Shown here: positions 42,428 through 50,484 of the stretch, one piece after another
Layout of the letters: each line of letters opens with the position of its first letter
How positions within the stretch are numbered: the first letter of the stretch is position 1
NCBI RefSeq assembly: GCF_030814815.1
Contig: NZ_JAUSVR010000004.1
Location: forward strand, 248,001 to 312,000
DNA: 64,000 bases
Reading direction: 5' to 3'
Source: Ancylobacter amanitiformis
GTDB taxonomy: Bacteria; Pseudomonadota; Alphaproteobacteria; Rhizobiales; Xanthobacteraceae
Program-made: the position numbers and the translations under genes
Notes under the pieces: model-generated
Database searches by the model: none
What the model saw: the letters and a program-made list of their open reading frames with translations, nothing else
Told to the model about the DNA's origin: nothing

Positions 42428-43183
42428 ATGGCGAAGCTCACGAAATCCCAAGCCAAGCACCACGCCGCAGCTGTGGACCTTCTGCGCAAGGACCGCTTGA
42501 CGGATGACCAGCGCGAATTCGTGCTGCGCAATTGGCGCGAGGACGCGAACCACGTCAACGGCACCGCCGGGGCGTTCTTCACGCCGCTGGACTTGGCCCT
42601 AGACTTCACCATCGAGGTTAACGGGCGTCGCATCATCGATCTGTGCGCCGGCATTGGCTGCCTTGCGTTGGCGTGCCACTGGCGCAACGGATGGAACGAG
42701 CCGCCGCGCGAAATCGTGTGCATCGAGAAGAACCCCGACTATGTCGCGGTCGGGCGCAAGCTCCTCCCGGAGGCGCAATGGATTTGCGCCGACATATTCG
42801 AACTGCCGTTCCTCGCCGCCGATCTCGGGCGCTTCGATATCGCTATCAGCAACCCGCCCTTCGGGGCGGTGCGGCGGGCTGGCCGCAACGGGCCGCGATA
42901 TCGCGGCAATGCCTTCGAATATCACGTCATCGACCTCGCGGCGGACGTTGCGGACGCCGGGACCTTCATCATCCCGCAGAGCTCGGCGCCATTCCGTTAC
43001 AGCGGACGGCCCTGCTTCGAGCGACGCGAGGAACCCGGCTACCTCGATTTCAAGAAGGCCACGGGCATCACGCTTCAGCATAACTGCGGCATGGACTGCA
43101 ACGTTCACAAGGACGGGTGGCGCGGCGTCTCGCCGACGGTCGAAATCGTGCTCGCGGACTTCACCAACGGCAGGAAGGACTAA
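42428..43183 (+). CDS. SAM-dependent methyltransferase, adenine-N6 type
   Basis: 251 residues, ATG at 42428. The SAM-binding motif I is RRIIDLCAGIGCLALAC (about 68-84), the acidic ribose-binding residue lies in IVCIEKNPDYVAVG, and catalytic motif IV is ISNPPFG (about 141-146). NPPF is typical of N6-adenine or protein/rRNA N-methyltransferases; GAFFTPLDLA near residue 50 is like DNA methylases of restriction systems. No endonuclease gene is beside it. Likely protects phage DNA. Confidence 0.8.
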   Translation: MAKLTKSQAKHHAAAVDLLRKDRLTDDQREFVLRNWREDANHVNGTAGAFFTPLDLALDFTIEVNGRRIIDLCAGIGCLALACHWRNGWNEPPREIVCIEKNPDYVAVGRKLLPEAQWICADIFELPFLAADLGRFDIAISNPPFGAVRRAGRNGPRYRGNAFEYHVIDLAADVADAGTFIIPQSSAPFRYSGRPCFERREEPGYLDFKKATGITLQHNCGMDCNVHKDGWRGVSPTVEIVLADFTNGRKD

Positions 43184-43187
43184 CGTC

Positions 43188-43724
43188 ATGAAAATCCACA
43201 TTCTCACGGCCGAACACTTCAGCGTGCCGGGCAACATCACCAAGGCATTCGCGGACCTGGCCGGCGCCGAAGCCGAGGCCATGGACCTGACGAACCTCAT
43301 GCTTTCCGACAACGGGCAGGCCAAGAGCGCCAACGCTTCCAACTGGCGCGCCAAGGTTGAGGCGTTGCAGGACGAGCACGGCGCCGCGCATTGCTATGTC
43401 GAGATTGCCGAGCACGTCGTTGTTGGCGCCGTGCCCGATCCGGTTGCCCATGCCCTCCGCCGTGCCGAATCCTTCATCGCCGGCTTCGAGGACGACGAGT
43501 CGCAGGACGGCATTCTCGACCTGCTGGCGTCGATCCGCGCGGCCATTGCCGGCGCGCCGGCGGACCCGGTCCGCGATGCCGCCCCCCAAATGCTGGCGGC
43601 TCTGAAAGAAATAATCACGCTTCTGGAGCGAGAGAGCAGGAACCCGCGCTGGATACAAACCCACCCTGCCTACCTCCGCGCGATTTCCTCGATCAACAGG
43701 GCGGAGGGCCGCGCCAATGGATGA
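43188..43724 (+). CDS. Hypothetical protein (178 aa)
   Basis: ATG at 43188, five bases after the methyltransferase. It begins MKIHILTAEHFSVPGNITKA, has a helix-rich middle (WRAKVEALQDEHGAAHCYVEI) and ends NPRWIQTHPAYLRAISSINR. No family recognised. Overlaps the next gene by eight bases. Confidence 0.6.
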   Translation: MKIHILTAEHFSVPGNITKAFADLAGAEAEAMDLTNLMLSDNGQAKSANASNWRAKVEALQDEHGAAHCYVEIAEHVVVGAVPDPVAHALRRAESFIAGFEDDESQDGILDLLASIRAAIAGAPADPVRDAAPQMLAALKEIITLLERESRNPRWIQTHPAYLRAISSINRAEGRANG

Positions 43725-44268
43725 TTTCCCCAGTCGGGATGGCGCTGAAGACGCTGTCCACAAGAGGCTTCGGCGGGCAGTCGAGAAGCGCGAGAAGGCT
43801 TATCTCTGGACGCCATCCGACGCGATCACCTTCATCCCCCGCGTCTCGCCAACCATTTACGGCGATGGCCGCGCACTCTTCACCATCGCCACGATCAACC
43901 AGCGGCCGGCCTATTGGGTGATCCGCGCGTGCAGCACTTGGGGCAGCGGAAACGACCGCGAGGATGCGACGGGTCCTGATTTCGGCGAGGTGACCGATCA
44001 GATCATGACCGACCTCGAAGACCAGTTCGGACGTGGTCGATGCGGCTATTCCGGTAACAGCCTGTTCTGGCCCCGCAAGGAACGCCTCCGCAATTGCCAG
44101 TGTGAGGAGTGCGACGAGAAGAGGTTCAAAGCACGCTGGCCCATGGTCGACGATGACGGCGGCTGCTCATGGTCAAGGTGCGATTGGCCTCCGGGTTTTC
44201 CCACCGCACCTAACCCGCTTTCTTGGCGAGGCAACCTTCTTGCCGAGGAGGGGCGCGCCAATGGCTGA
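43717..44268 (+). CDS. Hypothetical protein with cysteine cluster (183 aa)
   Basis: Soluble; an N-terminal basic helix is followed by a beta-rich part (ITFIPRVSPTIYGDGRALFTI) and a Cys group CQCEECDEKRF then GGCSWSRCDWPPG that could bind zinc. No family recognised. Overlaps the next gene by eight bases. Confidence 0.6.
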   Translation: MDDFPSRDGAEDAVHKRLRRAVEKREKAYLWTPSDAITFIPRVSPTIYGDGRALFTIATINQRPAYWVIRACSTWGSGNDREDATGPDFGEVTDQIMTDLEDQFGRGRCGYSGNSLFWPRKERLRNCQCEECDEKRFKARWPMVDDDGGCSWSRCDWPPGFPTAPNPLSWRGNLLAEEGRANG

Positions 44269-44821
44269 GCGCAAGGACGGCGGGCCGGCGTTCCCGGTCC
44301 AGAACGCCAACTACACTCACGCGTATGGCGGCGCGCCTGGCATGTCCTTACGTGACTGGTTTGCTGGCCAAGTTTTATCGTCTGTGGCCAGCTACATGAT
44401 TGAGAATGCTTACAAAGATGAAACGAGCAGGGAGGAGGGCATCATCAATGCCGTGCATCTTTCCTACGACATCGCTGACGCGATGGTAGCTGAACGCTCC
44501 GGCCCGACAATCACCGACGCCGACCTCTTCAACTGCTGGTCCGGCGGCGTCAGCCCGACACCCGAAGAAATCGCGCGCTTCGATTGGCTGGAGGTCGGCG
44601 GCGTGCGCGACGTCTCCGAGCCCGGTGACAACGGCACTCACATGGAAGCGTGCGACGACGCCGACGCGGAATTCTGGTCCGTCTATGGGCACTACCGCCC
44701 GACGGCGACGCATGTCGGCTGCGAGTGCATCACGGACGGCCCGCCGGGCGACAAAGAGCGTGCATGGGCCATTGCCGAGCATCTCGGCCGGCTCTGGAAT
44801 CTTCCGGTGCGAGAGCGATGA
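44261..44821 (+). CDS. Conserved phage protein, GMSLRDWFAGQ type (186 aa)
   Basis: The first 85 residues carry KDGGPAFPVQNANYTHAYGG, then GMSLRDWFAGQVLSSVAS and a helix YDIADAMVAER; this short module is very common in tailed phages, and its function is unknown. The last 100 residues are acidic and specific to this copy (DWLEVGGVRDVSEPGDNGTH, THVGCECITDGPPG). Confidence 0.7.
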   Translation: MAERKDGGPAFPVQNANYTHAYGGAPGMSLRDWFAGQVLSSVASYMIENAYKDETSREEGIINAVHLSYDIADAMVAERSGPTITDADLFNCWSGGVSPTPEEIARFDWLEVGGVRDVSEPGDNGTHMEACDDADAEFWSVYGHYRPTATHVGCECITDGPPGDKERAWAIAEHLGRLWNLPVRER

Positions 44822-45246
44822 TGGACAGGCAGGAACTGGTGTGGGCACTTTCCCGCATTTCGGCGCCGGTGCGCCCATGTCACTGGATCGCGACGCCGAA
44901 CGGTGACAACGGCTATGAATGGTGCCCTGACTGCGGGTACTTCAAGGTTCGCAACCTTCGCCGACATGACCGTAAGCGCCGCAACGATTACATCCTGGAC
45001 GGTGGATGGCGGACCTCCCATGACAGCATGCCGGGCTGCCATGGGTGCGGGGCTCTCCTAGATGGGTCACTGACATCTTACGGTGCCAGCTCCGAACTCG
45101 ACTATTACGAGGAAGCTGGGCTTTCAACAGACCCGAAGGTTGACGCCCTCTACCTGTCCGAAATCCTCGACAACTTGCCGGAAGACGACGGACGGCTTGA
45201 ACTTGCCATGAGCCTTGCCCGTGCACTGCTGGAGAAAGAGCGATGA
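44818..45246 (+). CDS. Hypothetical protein with zinc-finger-like cysteines (142 aa)
   Basis: ATG at 44818 or 44821 in the ATGA overlap. Cysteine pairs WCPDCGYF and GCHGCGALL suggest a zinc knuckle; the last part is an acidic helix (LYLSEILDNLPEDDGRLELA). Function unknown. Confidence 0.6.
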   Translation: MMDRQELVWALSRISAPVRPCHWIATPNGDNGYEWCPDCGYFKVRNLRRHDRKRRNDYILDGGWRTSHDSMPGCHGCGALLDGSLTSYGASSELDYYEEAGLSTDPKVDALYLSEILDNLPEDDGRLELAMSLARALLEKER

Positions 45247-45341
45247 GCCGCGTCCGCCGACCCCGCACCGCCTTCCGCTGGCCGAACGGCGAACTCGACG
45301 AATACCGGCCGCCGCGTCGACGGCGCACGGCGAAGACCTGA
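45243..45341 (+). CDS. Tiny basic protein (32 aa)
   Basis: ATG at 45243 overlapping the previous stop. Arg/Pro-rich (MSRVRRPRTAFRWPNGELDE, RRRRTAKT). Translationally coupled by the ATGA overlap; whether it is functional is uncertain. Confidence 0.4.
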   Translation: MSRVRRPRTAFRWPNGELDEYRPPRRRRTAKT

Positions 45342-45348
45342 CACCAGC

Positions 45349-45377
45349 CAATTGTGGCAAAGCAAAAGGAGAACACC
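45349..45377 (+). promoter_or_regulatory. Shared leader element, copy 5
   Basis: CAATTGTGGCAAAGCAAAAG then GAGAACACC before ATG. Confidence 0.6.
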
Positions 45378-45605
45378 ATGGACGACTTCACCGTCTTCGC
45401 CGCCCGCTACAACAAGGGCAAGCTGGTCGTGCGCTGCCCGTCGCCGGACGGATACAAGACCCTCGCGGCGCGCATCATCGGCGACGACCTGAAATGCCGC
45501 TTCTCCTACCGGGAAGGTGGCTACATCGCGTCGGCGACCAAGGTTGAGAAGTTCCGCCGCATTATCGCTGGCCCCACAGCCGCGCCCGCCGGCGCGCCGC
45601 TGTGA
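45378..45605 (+). CDS. Small hypothetical protein (75 aa)
   Basis: ATG at 45378 with AAAAGGAGAA upstream; preferred to the in-frame GTG at 45354, which lies inside the leader element. A small basic beta-rich domain (FAARYNKGKLVVRCPSPDG, CRFSYREGGYIASATKVEKF). Function unknown. Confidence 0.6.
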   Translation: MDDFTVFAARYNKGKLVVRCPSPDGYKTLAARIIGDDLKCRFSYREGGYIASATKVEKFRRIIAGPTAAPAGAPL

Positions 45606-45808
45606 CGGGCAAGGCGCGACCTCTGGTCGCCTACCCCTATCCCGTCGGCGCCAAAGTCGAAGGCGTCGACGCGGCGGGCGCGCGCTTCGCCGGCACGGTG
45701 ACCGGCATCATCGGGCCCTATTCCGTGTGGGTCGACGGCGTCGGCACGCCGGTGAGCCTGATATCGACGCCGCCGACGACGGATGATGCGTTCGACTACG
45801 ACGAATAG
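45602..45808 (+). CDS. Small hypothetical protein (68 aa)
   Basis: GTG start in a GTGA overlap. Likely a small beta barrel (YPVGAKVEGVDAAGARFAG, VTGIIGPYSVWVDG) with an acidic tail. Function unknown. Confidence 0.5.
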   Translation: MTGKARPLVAYPYPVGAKVEGVDAAGARFAGTVTGIIGPYSVWVDGVGTPVSLISTPPTTDDAFDYDE

Positions 45809-46319
45809 CTCCCCAACCAGCGCCCTTCGTGGAGGGCGTCAGGGTGGGAAGCCACCGACCGCTCCGCGCTGCACGGCATCGCTTCGCCCTGCGCCGCCAC
45901 GCGCCTTGACGCACCGCAGCTCAACGCACCAGCGCCGGCCCTCCGGGGCCGGCATCCCCGAGCCCATGCCGTGGGTTTCGGGATGCCGGAAGGCATCACA
46001 AGGCACCGCTTCGCGGCGCCTCGCAACGCAGCTCCACGCTTCTCCACGCAACGATCTTCCCTAACTAGGACGGCTCCTCCGGGAGCCGTCTCAAGGTGGG
46101 GAAACCTGCCACAACGCTTCGCTCCGCTGCGCGACACCACGCCCCGCAGTACTACTCAACGCAGCGGCCCTCGATCTTCGGATCGGGGGCACCCCCGAGG
46201 AGGTCGCGGCCTCTTCCTGGGTGCTCTCGGGCGCCATCTGCCTCGCAGTGCTTCGCTAGGCTCCACCGCGCAACTCTCCGCGTCGCAACGCTTCCGCCAC
46301 CTCAACACAGGAGATCCTC
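45809..46319. other. Hairpin-rich, CACGC/CAACGC-dense spacer
   Basis: 510 bases without a gene. Stems: GCCGGCC/GGCCGGC (45934-45953), GATGCC/GGCATC (45982-45997), ACGGCTCC/GGGAGCCGT (about 46070-46089). Between them lie two related C-rich blocks that open GGTGGGAAGCC (45842) and GGTGGGGAAACC (46094) and continue with CGCTCCGC and CACGC words. A third block of this sort is at 46972. Could be a structured leader or an operator array. Confidence 0.5.
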
Positions 46320-46922
46320 ATGAATTTCACCTCTGCCACCGTCACGCTCAAGTCCATGTCCCCCTACAGCCAGTCCTATGACCACGGGCTGCCGATGCTG
46401 AAGGGTGAGGACAAGGGCGACTACGATCGCCGGAACTTCATGTCGAAGGCGCACTTCAACGCCGCCGGCCACCTGGTCATCCCCGCCGTCGCCATCCATC
46501 AGGCGCTCGTTGCCGCCGCGAAGTATTCGAAGCGGCAAATCCCGGGGCAGGGCAAGGCGACATGGACCGCGAAATTCAAGAGCGGGCTGATCCTGGCCGA
46601 AGATATCGACACCGGCATTCCGCGTTCCGAGGTCGGCTTCATCGACGTGAAGTGCGATTCCAAGGGAATGACCGGCGCCCAGAAGAGCACGACCGTCACC
46701 CGCCGATTCCCGCAGGTCCCGTCGTGGTCGGCAAGGTTCGACATCTGGATCGTCGACCCGATCATCACCGAGGAGGTCTTCCGCGAAATGGTCGACATCG
46801 CCGGGCTGTTCGTCGGCATCGGCCGCTGGCGGCCGGAGATGAGTGGCGGCATGAACGGCCGGTTCAGCCTCGCCGGTCTTGAGTGGCACGACAACCGTGA
46901 GTTCGTGGCCAAGGCCGCCTGA
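46320..46922 (+). CDS. Phage protein resembling RAMP-fold nucleic-acid-binding proteins (200 aa)
   Basis: ATG at 46320 after CAGGAGA. MSPYSQSYDHG opens the conserved part, then DYDRRNFMSKAHFNAAGHLV, IPAVAIHQALVAAAKYS, and a C-terminal FVGIGRWRPEMSGGMNGRF. The last is like the glycine-rich loop of Cas5/Cas7 proteins (G-GR-RPE--GG--GRF). The likeness is by eye and no CRISPR genes or arrays are present, so an RNA- or ssDNA-binding role is a hypothesis. Stands upstream of a winged-helix gene and a HerA-like ATPase. Confidence 0.55.
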   Translation: MNFTSATVTLKSMSPYSQSYDHGLPMLKGEDKGDYDRRNFMSKAHFNAAGHLVIPAVAIHQALVAAAKYSKRQIPGQGKATWTAKFKSGLILAEDIDTGIPRSEVGFIDVKCDSKGMTGAQKSTTVTRRFPQVPSWSARFDIWIVDPIITEEVFREMVDIAGLFVGIGRWRPEMSGGMNGRFSLAGLEWHDNREFVAKAA

Positions 46923-47082
46923 TCCGGCCCGGCCCCACAAGGGCCGGTTGCCCCGCCCGCCTCGACAAAGGGACGGGCAGGGGAGCCGGTAACGGTTCCA
47001 CCGCGCTCCGCCACGCCCCGCAGCGCTACGCAGCGCTACGCTACGCACCTCAACGCAACGCAATCCTTCATGGAGAATGTAG
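46923..47082. other. Spacer with hairpins and a CACGC/CTACGC-dense block
   Basis: CCGGCCC/GGGCCGG and GCCCCGCCCG/CGGGCAGGGG stems are followed by CCACGCCCCGCAG and a run of CTACGC and CAACGC words. CCACGCCCCGCAG also occurs at about 46137. It is the shorter counterpart of the 45809 spacer. Confidence 0.5.
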
Positions 47083-47598
47083 ATGTTCAAATCATCTTCT
47101 GAAAAGCTTCTCGTCCGCATCGCCGTCCTGCAAATACTTTACGAGACACCGATCGGCGGCACCGTTACCTATGCCAAGATCCACGAAATCACAGGCCTCG
47201 ATGCCCAGTCCGCACGCCCGTTCATCTACGGCGCCATGCAGCGGGCGAACAAGGAGCGGGGTCTTCTGTTCGAGAATGAGCGCGACGTCGGCTATCGCCG
47301 GATCGAGCAGGAACACGCGCCGGGGCTCGGGCTGAAGGCTCGGCAATCTATCGGGCGCAAGGCACGCAGGACCGCCGTCGCCCTCACCAGGTTCACGCTC
47401 AACAGCAATGGGCTGGAGCCGGAGGTGGCGAAGAAGGTGAATCGCGAGATCGCGCTAGCCGGACTGATCGAATACAGCGCGAGCAGCAAGGGCATGCGTG
47501 CGGTCGAGGCATCGGAAAGCGCTGAGAACCCCAGGGTGTCGACCGCGACCGCGGGCGCGGCCATATTGGCGAAGCTGAACGCCCGGGATAAGGGCTGA
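47083..47598 (+). CDS. Winged-helix-like protein (171 aa)
   Basis: ATG at 47083 after GGAGAA. Residues about 10-70 (VLQILYETPIGGTVTYAKIH, EITGLDAQSARPFIYGAMQR, LLFENERDVGYRRIE) look like a winged helix: two helices, a recognition helix and a beta wing ending in RRI. The rest is basic and helical (RQSIGRKARRTAVALTRF). Probably a DNA-binding partner in the cassette with the ATPase. Confidence 0.6.
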   Translation: MFKSSSEKLLVRIAVLQILYETPIGGTVTYAKIHEITGLDAQSARPFIYGAMQRANKERGLLFENERDVGYRRIEQEHAPGLGLKARQSIGRKARRTAVALTRFTLNSNGLEPEVAKKVNREIALAGLIEYSASSKGMRAVEASESAENPRVSTATAGAAILAKLNARDKG

Positions 47599-47613
47599 AC
47601 ACCCACCTTACTC

Positions 47614-47633
47614 CAATCGTGGAGAACCAAGAG
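47614..47633 (+). promoter_or_regulatory. Shared leader element, copy 6
   Basis: CAATCGTGGAGAACCAAGAG directly before the ATG of the HerA-like ATPase. Confidence 0.55.
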
Positions 47634-48959
47634 ATGCGGGTCGACCTCGCCCCGGGCCATGGCATCGCCCTGAAGTATGCCAACCGCCACGGACTGATCA
47701 CCGGCAGCACCGGTGCCGGCAAGACGACCACGCTCCAGCGCCTCGCCGAGGGATTCAGCGCCGCTGGCGTGCCGGTCTTCGCCGCCGATGTGAAGGGCGA
47801 CCTCTCTGGCGTCTCCACCGCCTTCCCCGTGCGGTTCTGGGACGTCTTCGGCGACCTCGGTATGCCCATCAAGACGTCGGTCGAGGAGATGGGCCCGGAC
47901 CTGATGGCCCGCCTGCTCAACCTCAACGCGACGCAGGAGGGTGTTCTCCACGTCGCCTATCGCTGGCTGTCCGATCCCGACTTCCACCCCGGGGCATCGC
48001 TGATGATGGACCTGGACGGGCTGCGCGCCAGCATCACGGACATGCTCGACCACCGGGAGGCGCTGCGCACGCGCCACGGCAACGTCACGGCAGCGTCAAT
48101 CGGCGCCATCCAGCGTTCTATGCTGGTGCTGGAAGGGCAGGGCGGCGGCAACCTGTTCGGCGAACCGTCCTTCGACATCATGGATCTGCTGGAGACAGCG
48201 CCGGACGGCCGCGGCGTCATCAACCTGCTAGCCGCCCAGCGTCTCATGGATGCGCCCCGCACCTATGGCGCGCTGATGCAGTGGCTCCTCATGCGCCTGT
48301 TCGCGGCGCTGCCCGAGGCCGGCGACCTCGACAAGCCGAAGCTCGTCATCTTTCTCGATGAAGCACATCTGCTGTTCGACGGGGCTTCGCGGACAATCCT
48401 CGACACGATCGAGCGCACCGTCCGCCTGATCCGCTCCAAGGGCGTCGGCGTCTATTTCGTGACGCAGCACCCGCTCGACGTCCCCGAAAGCGTGCTCGGC
48501 CAGCTCGGCAACAAGATCCAACACAGCCTGCGTGCCTTCACCCCGCGCGACGCGCGGGCGGTGCGCACTGCAGCGGCATCCTTCCGCCAGAACCCGGACG
48601 TCGAGGCCGAGCGCGAGATTACCGAGATGCGGGTCGGCGAGGCGCTGGTGTCCTTCCTCGATGCCGGCGGCGCGCCCAGCCCCGTCCAGAAGGTCAAGAT
48701 CGACTTCCCGACCGCGCAGGTCGGCCCTATCCGCTTCGGCCAGCGCATGGACATGATCCGGCAGGACCCGCTGGCCGACCACTACGGCGTGACGTTCGAC
48801 GATCGCGACGCCATGTTCGACGCCTTCCGGGCGCGCTATCAGAACAACCAGGCCGTCAAGGCCATCCAGGCAGAGGAGGTCCAATCATGGCGCCGCGCTT
48901 CGAATATGACCGCCTCACCGCCGAGCAGTTCCGCAACGGACTGCGCGATGCAGGTGTGA
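47634..48959 (+). CDS. HerA-like ATPase (DUF853 family)
   Basis: 441 residues, ATG at 47634. Walker A is GLITGSTGAGKTTTLQRLAE (about 20-39), VFAADVKGDLSGV follows as in DUF853, Walker B is KLVIFLDEAHLLFDG (about 234-248), then a sensor FVTQHPLDVPESVLGQLGNK and an arginine-bearing RAFTPRDARAVRTAA. YjgR and HerA relatives form hexameric DNA translocases. Length is a little below full-length YjgR (about 500). No NurA nuclease or Sir2 partner lies next to it. It overlaps the next gene by 73 bases. Confidence 0.85.
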   Translation: MRVDLAPGHGIALKYANRHGLITGSTGAGKTTTLQRLAEGFSAAGVPVFAADVKGDLSGVSTAFPVRFWDVFGDLGMPIKTSVEEMGPDLMARLLNLNATQEGVLHVAYRWLSDPDFHPGASLMMDLDGLRASITDMLDHREALRTRHGNVTAASIGAIQRSMLVLEGQGGGNLFGEPSFDIMDLLETAPDGRGVINLLAAQRLMDAPRTYGALMQWLLMRLFAALPEAGDLDKPKLVIFLDEAHLLFDGASRTILDTIERTVRLIRSKGVGVYFVTQHPLDVPESVLGQLGNKIQHSLRAFTPRDARAVRTAAASFRQNPDVEAEREITEMRVGEALVSFLDAGGAPSPVQKVKIDFPTAQVGPIRFGQRMDMIRQDPLADHYGVTFDDRDAMFDAFRARYQNNQAVKAIQAEEVQSWRRASNMTASPPSSSATDCAMQV

Positions 48960-49192
48960 GCGTATCCGCTTTCGCACGCATATTCGGCGTGCGTCTCAAG
49001 CGCGCCGAGGAGTGGGCTCGCGGCGCTGAGGATATTCCGACTTGGGTGCGCCCTGTGCTGCGGATGCTGCTAAACGCCCAATCGCAAGATGCTGCACGCG
49101 CGGCGGCGGCGGAGATGATTCGAGCCGACAACCTACAGCCTTCCTTGGGACCTTACCCCTACTTGCAGATGCGCGAGAGCCCACAGACTTGA
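48887..49192 (+). CDS. Helix-turn-helix protein (101 aa)
   Basis: ATG at 48887 with GAGGAGG upstream, inside the end of the ATPase gene. LTAEQFRNGLRDAGVSVSAF, ARIFGVRLKRAEEWARG is an XRE-like helix-turn-helix with a recognition helix near residues 35-46, then VRPVLRMLLNAQ. Could control the cassette. Coupled to the ATPase gene by overlap. Confidence 0.65.
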   Translation: MAPRFEYDRLTAEQFRNGLRDAGVSVSAFARIFGVRLKRAEEWARGAEDIPTWVRPVLRMLLNAQSQDAARAAAAEMIRADNLQPSLGPYPYLQMRESPQT

Positions 49193-49236
49193 CGGTACCG
49201 CTTTCCCTGCTCCACCATCACGCAGGGGAGGCCATC

Positions 49237-49440
49237 ATGACCATCATCATCTTCGGCGCGATCGTCGTCATCATCTTGGTCGCTACCGTGCGCATTCTCG
49301 CCGGCTGGTTCCTCCCGGCACATGTGGCGGCGGGTCTCGGTCGGGCGATCGGCGGCACCTTCGAATTCGTCGGGAAGCTGAGCATCGTGTTGCTCTGCCT
49401 CGGCATCATCGGCTTGATCATCGCGGCGATGTTGCACTGA
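49237..49440 (+). CDS. Small membrane protein (67 aa)
   Basis: ATG at 49237 after GGGGAGG. Two hydrophobic segments (MTIIIFGAIVVIILVATVRI and LSIVLLCLGIIGLIIAAML) flank a short soluble loop (GRAIGGTFEF). Last gene of the rightward operon, convergent with the leftward early operon. Function unknown. Confidence 0.6.
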   Translation: MTIIIFGAIVVIILVATVRILAGWFLPAHVAAGLGRAIGGTFEFVGKLSIVLLCLGIIGLIIAAMLH

Positions 49441-49469
49441 GGCGTCTCTTCAACCCCTGAGATCCAGCC

Positions 49470-49685
49470 TCACTGTCTCAGCCGCGTGTGACGATCGAGG
49501 ATGTTCTCGGCAGCGCGGCCAGCGTTGATCGCCGGGCTTGCATCGCCGCCCCACGCAGGGTCGTAGGACCACAAGCCAGCCGCTGCGAGCGTGTACAGGA
49601 GCGCGACAGGCACAACGACATGGGTGCCGGACGCCACCTTGTTGTATGCGTCCTGCGCGGCTTCTGCGCGAGTTTCGATCTTCAT
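49470..49685 (-). CDS. Small single-membrane-segment protein (71 aa)
   Basis: ATG at 49685 after GGGAGGGA. A helix with TRAEAAQDAYNKVASGT is followed by a hydrophobic stretch VVVPVALLYTLAAAGLWSY. Last gene of the leftward early operon. Function unknown. Confidence 0.55.
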   Translation of the reverse strand: MKIETRAEAAQDAYNKVASGTHVVVPVALLYTLAAAGLWSYDPAWGGDASPAINAGRAAENILDRHTRLRQ

Positions 49686-49969
49686 CCGATCCCTCCCGCC
49701 GCCTCGATCGCCGCTCGCTTGCAGCGCTCCCAGCACTTGCGCCAGTGCCGGTCAAAGCGCACCGCCTCAATCCGTTTCGGCGAGCCCGCGGGATAGGTCC
49801 ATGCGGCGTTCTGGCCGAAGCGCTTCCGATACCAACGCCCGGCGCGCGCGAGGCGCCTGCGCTCGCGTTGCGGGACCGCCGACCAGTGCTTGCCACAGAC
49901 CCATTCGTCGTGACGATCTTTGGTCGTTCGCCGGCAGAAGGGAACGCAGCATTGGAGACGCGTGGTCAT
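49682..49969 (-). CDS. Small basic protein with Cys/His cluster (95 aa)
   Basis: ATG at 49969. Cysteine group LQCCVPFCRRTTKDRHDEWV then CGKHW suggests a zinc site, as in small phage HNH-like or zinc-binding proteins, but no HNH motif is complete. The rest is Arg/Trp-rich. Overlaps the next gene by four bases. Confidence 0.6.
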   Translation of the reverse strand: MTTRLQCCVPFCRRTTKDRHDEWVCGKHWSAVPQRERRRLARAGRWYRKRFGQNAAWTYPAGSPKRIEAVRFDRHWRKCWERCKRAAIEAAGGIG

Positions 49970-50484
49970 GGTGCCGTCTCCGGCCACTCGCCGAGCCCGG
50001 CAGATATCGCAGCGGCGTCCATTCCGAGCCCAGCGTAATATCCCTGCGCCTGCAGCCGCCGGATCATCTTGCGCGCCTGCTTCTCGGCTGAAGCCACTAC
50101 CCGCGGCTCCTCGGCTTTGTGCTCGATCGCGCCGATGTAGAGCCGCAGAGCCTCGTCGATCGCGCTGCCCTCGGCAAAGATGAAATAGCCGCTCTCCACC
50201 AGCATCTTGATCCAGAAGAAGGCGATCAGGCCGAATTTGGCGACATCCTCGCCCTCGCCGGCATAGGGCTGCACGACCTGGTGGTGCAGGCGGCGGACGC
50301 GCTCCAGCAGCTTGCGCGCCTTGCGGTCATCGAGGTCGGTGATGGGCTCTCGCGCCGCGGTCTTCAGCAGCTCGACAGCCCGGGTAAATTCCGCGTCCTG
50401 TTCCACGACGCCCGCGAACAGCACGCCCATCATGACGTGGGCCGGCAGGCACAGCTCGGCACGCTGGCGATCGGTCAGGTACAT
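49966..50484 (-). CDS. Helical hypothetical protein (172 aa)
   Basis: ATG at 50484. Mostly helix: LPAHVMMGVLFAGVVEQDAE, RAVELLKTAAREPITDLDDR, KLLERVRRLHHQVVQPYAGE, FGLIAFFWIKMLVESGYFIF. The hydrophobic helix may be buried rather than membrane. No family recognised. Confidence 0.6.
   Translation of the reverse strand: MYLTDRQRAELCLPAHVMMGVLFAGVVEQDAEFTRAVELLKTAAREPITDLDDRKARKLLERVRRLHHQVVQPYAGEGEDVAKFGLIAFFWIKMLVESGYFIFAEGSAIDEALRLYIGAIEHKAEEPRVVASAEKQARKMIRRLQAQGYYAGLGMDAAAISAGLGEWPETAP

Noticed and set aside
45809-47082. Possible CRISPR array from repeated CACGC/CAACGC words
   Set aside because: Words are short, unevenly spaced and not separated by uniform spacers; no cas genes exist in the window.
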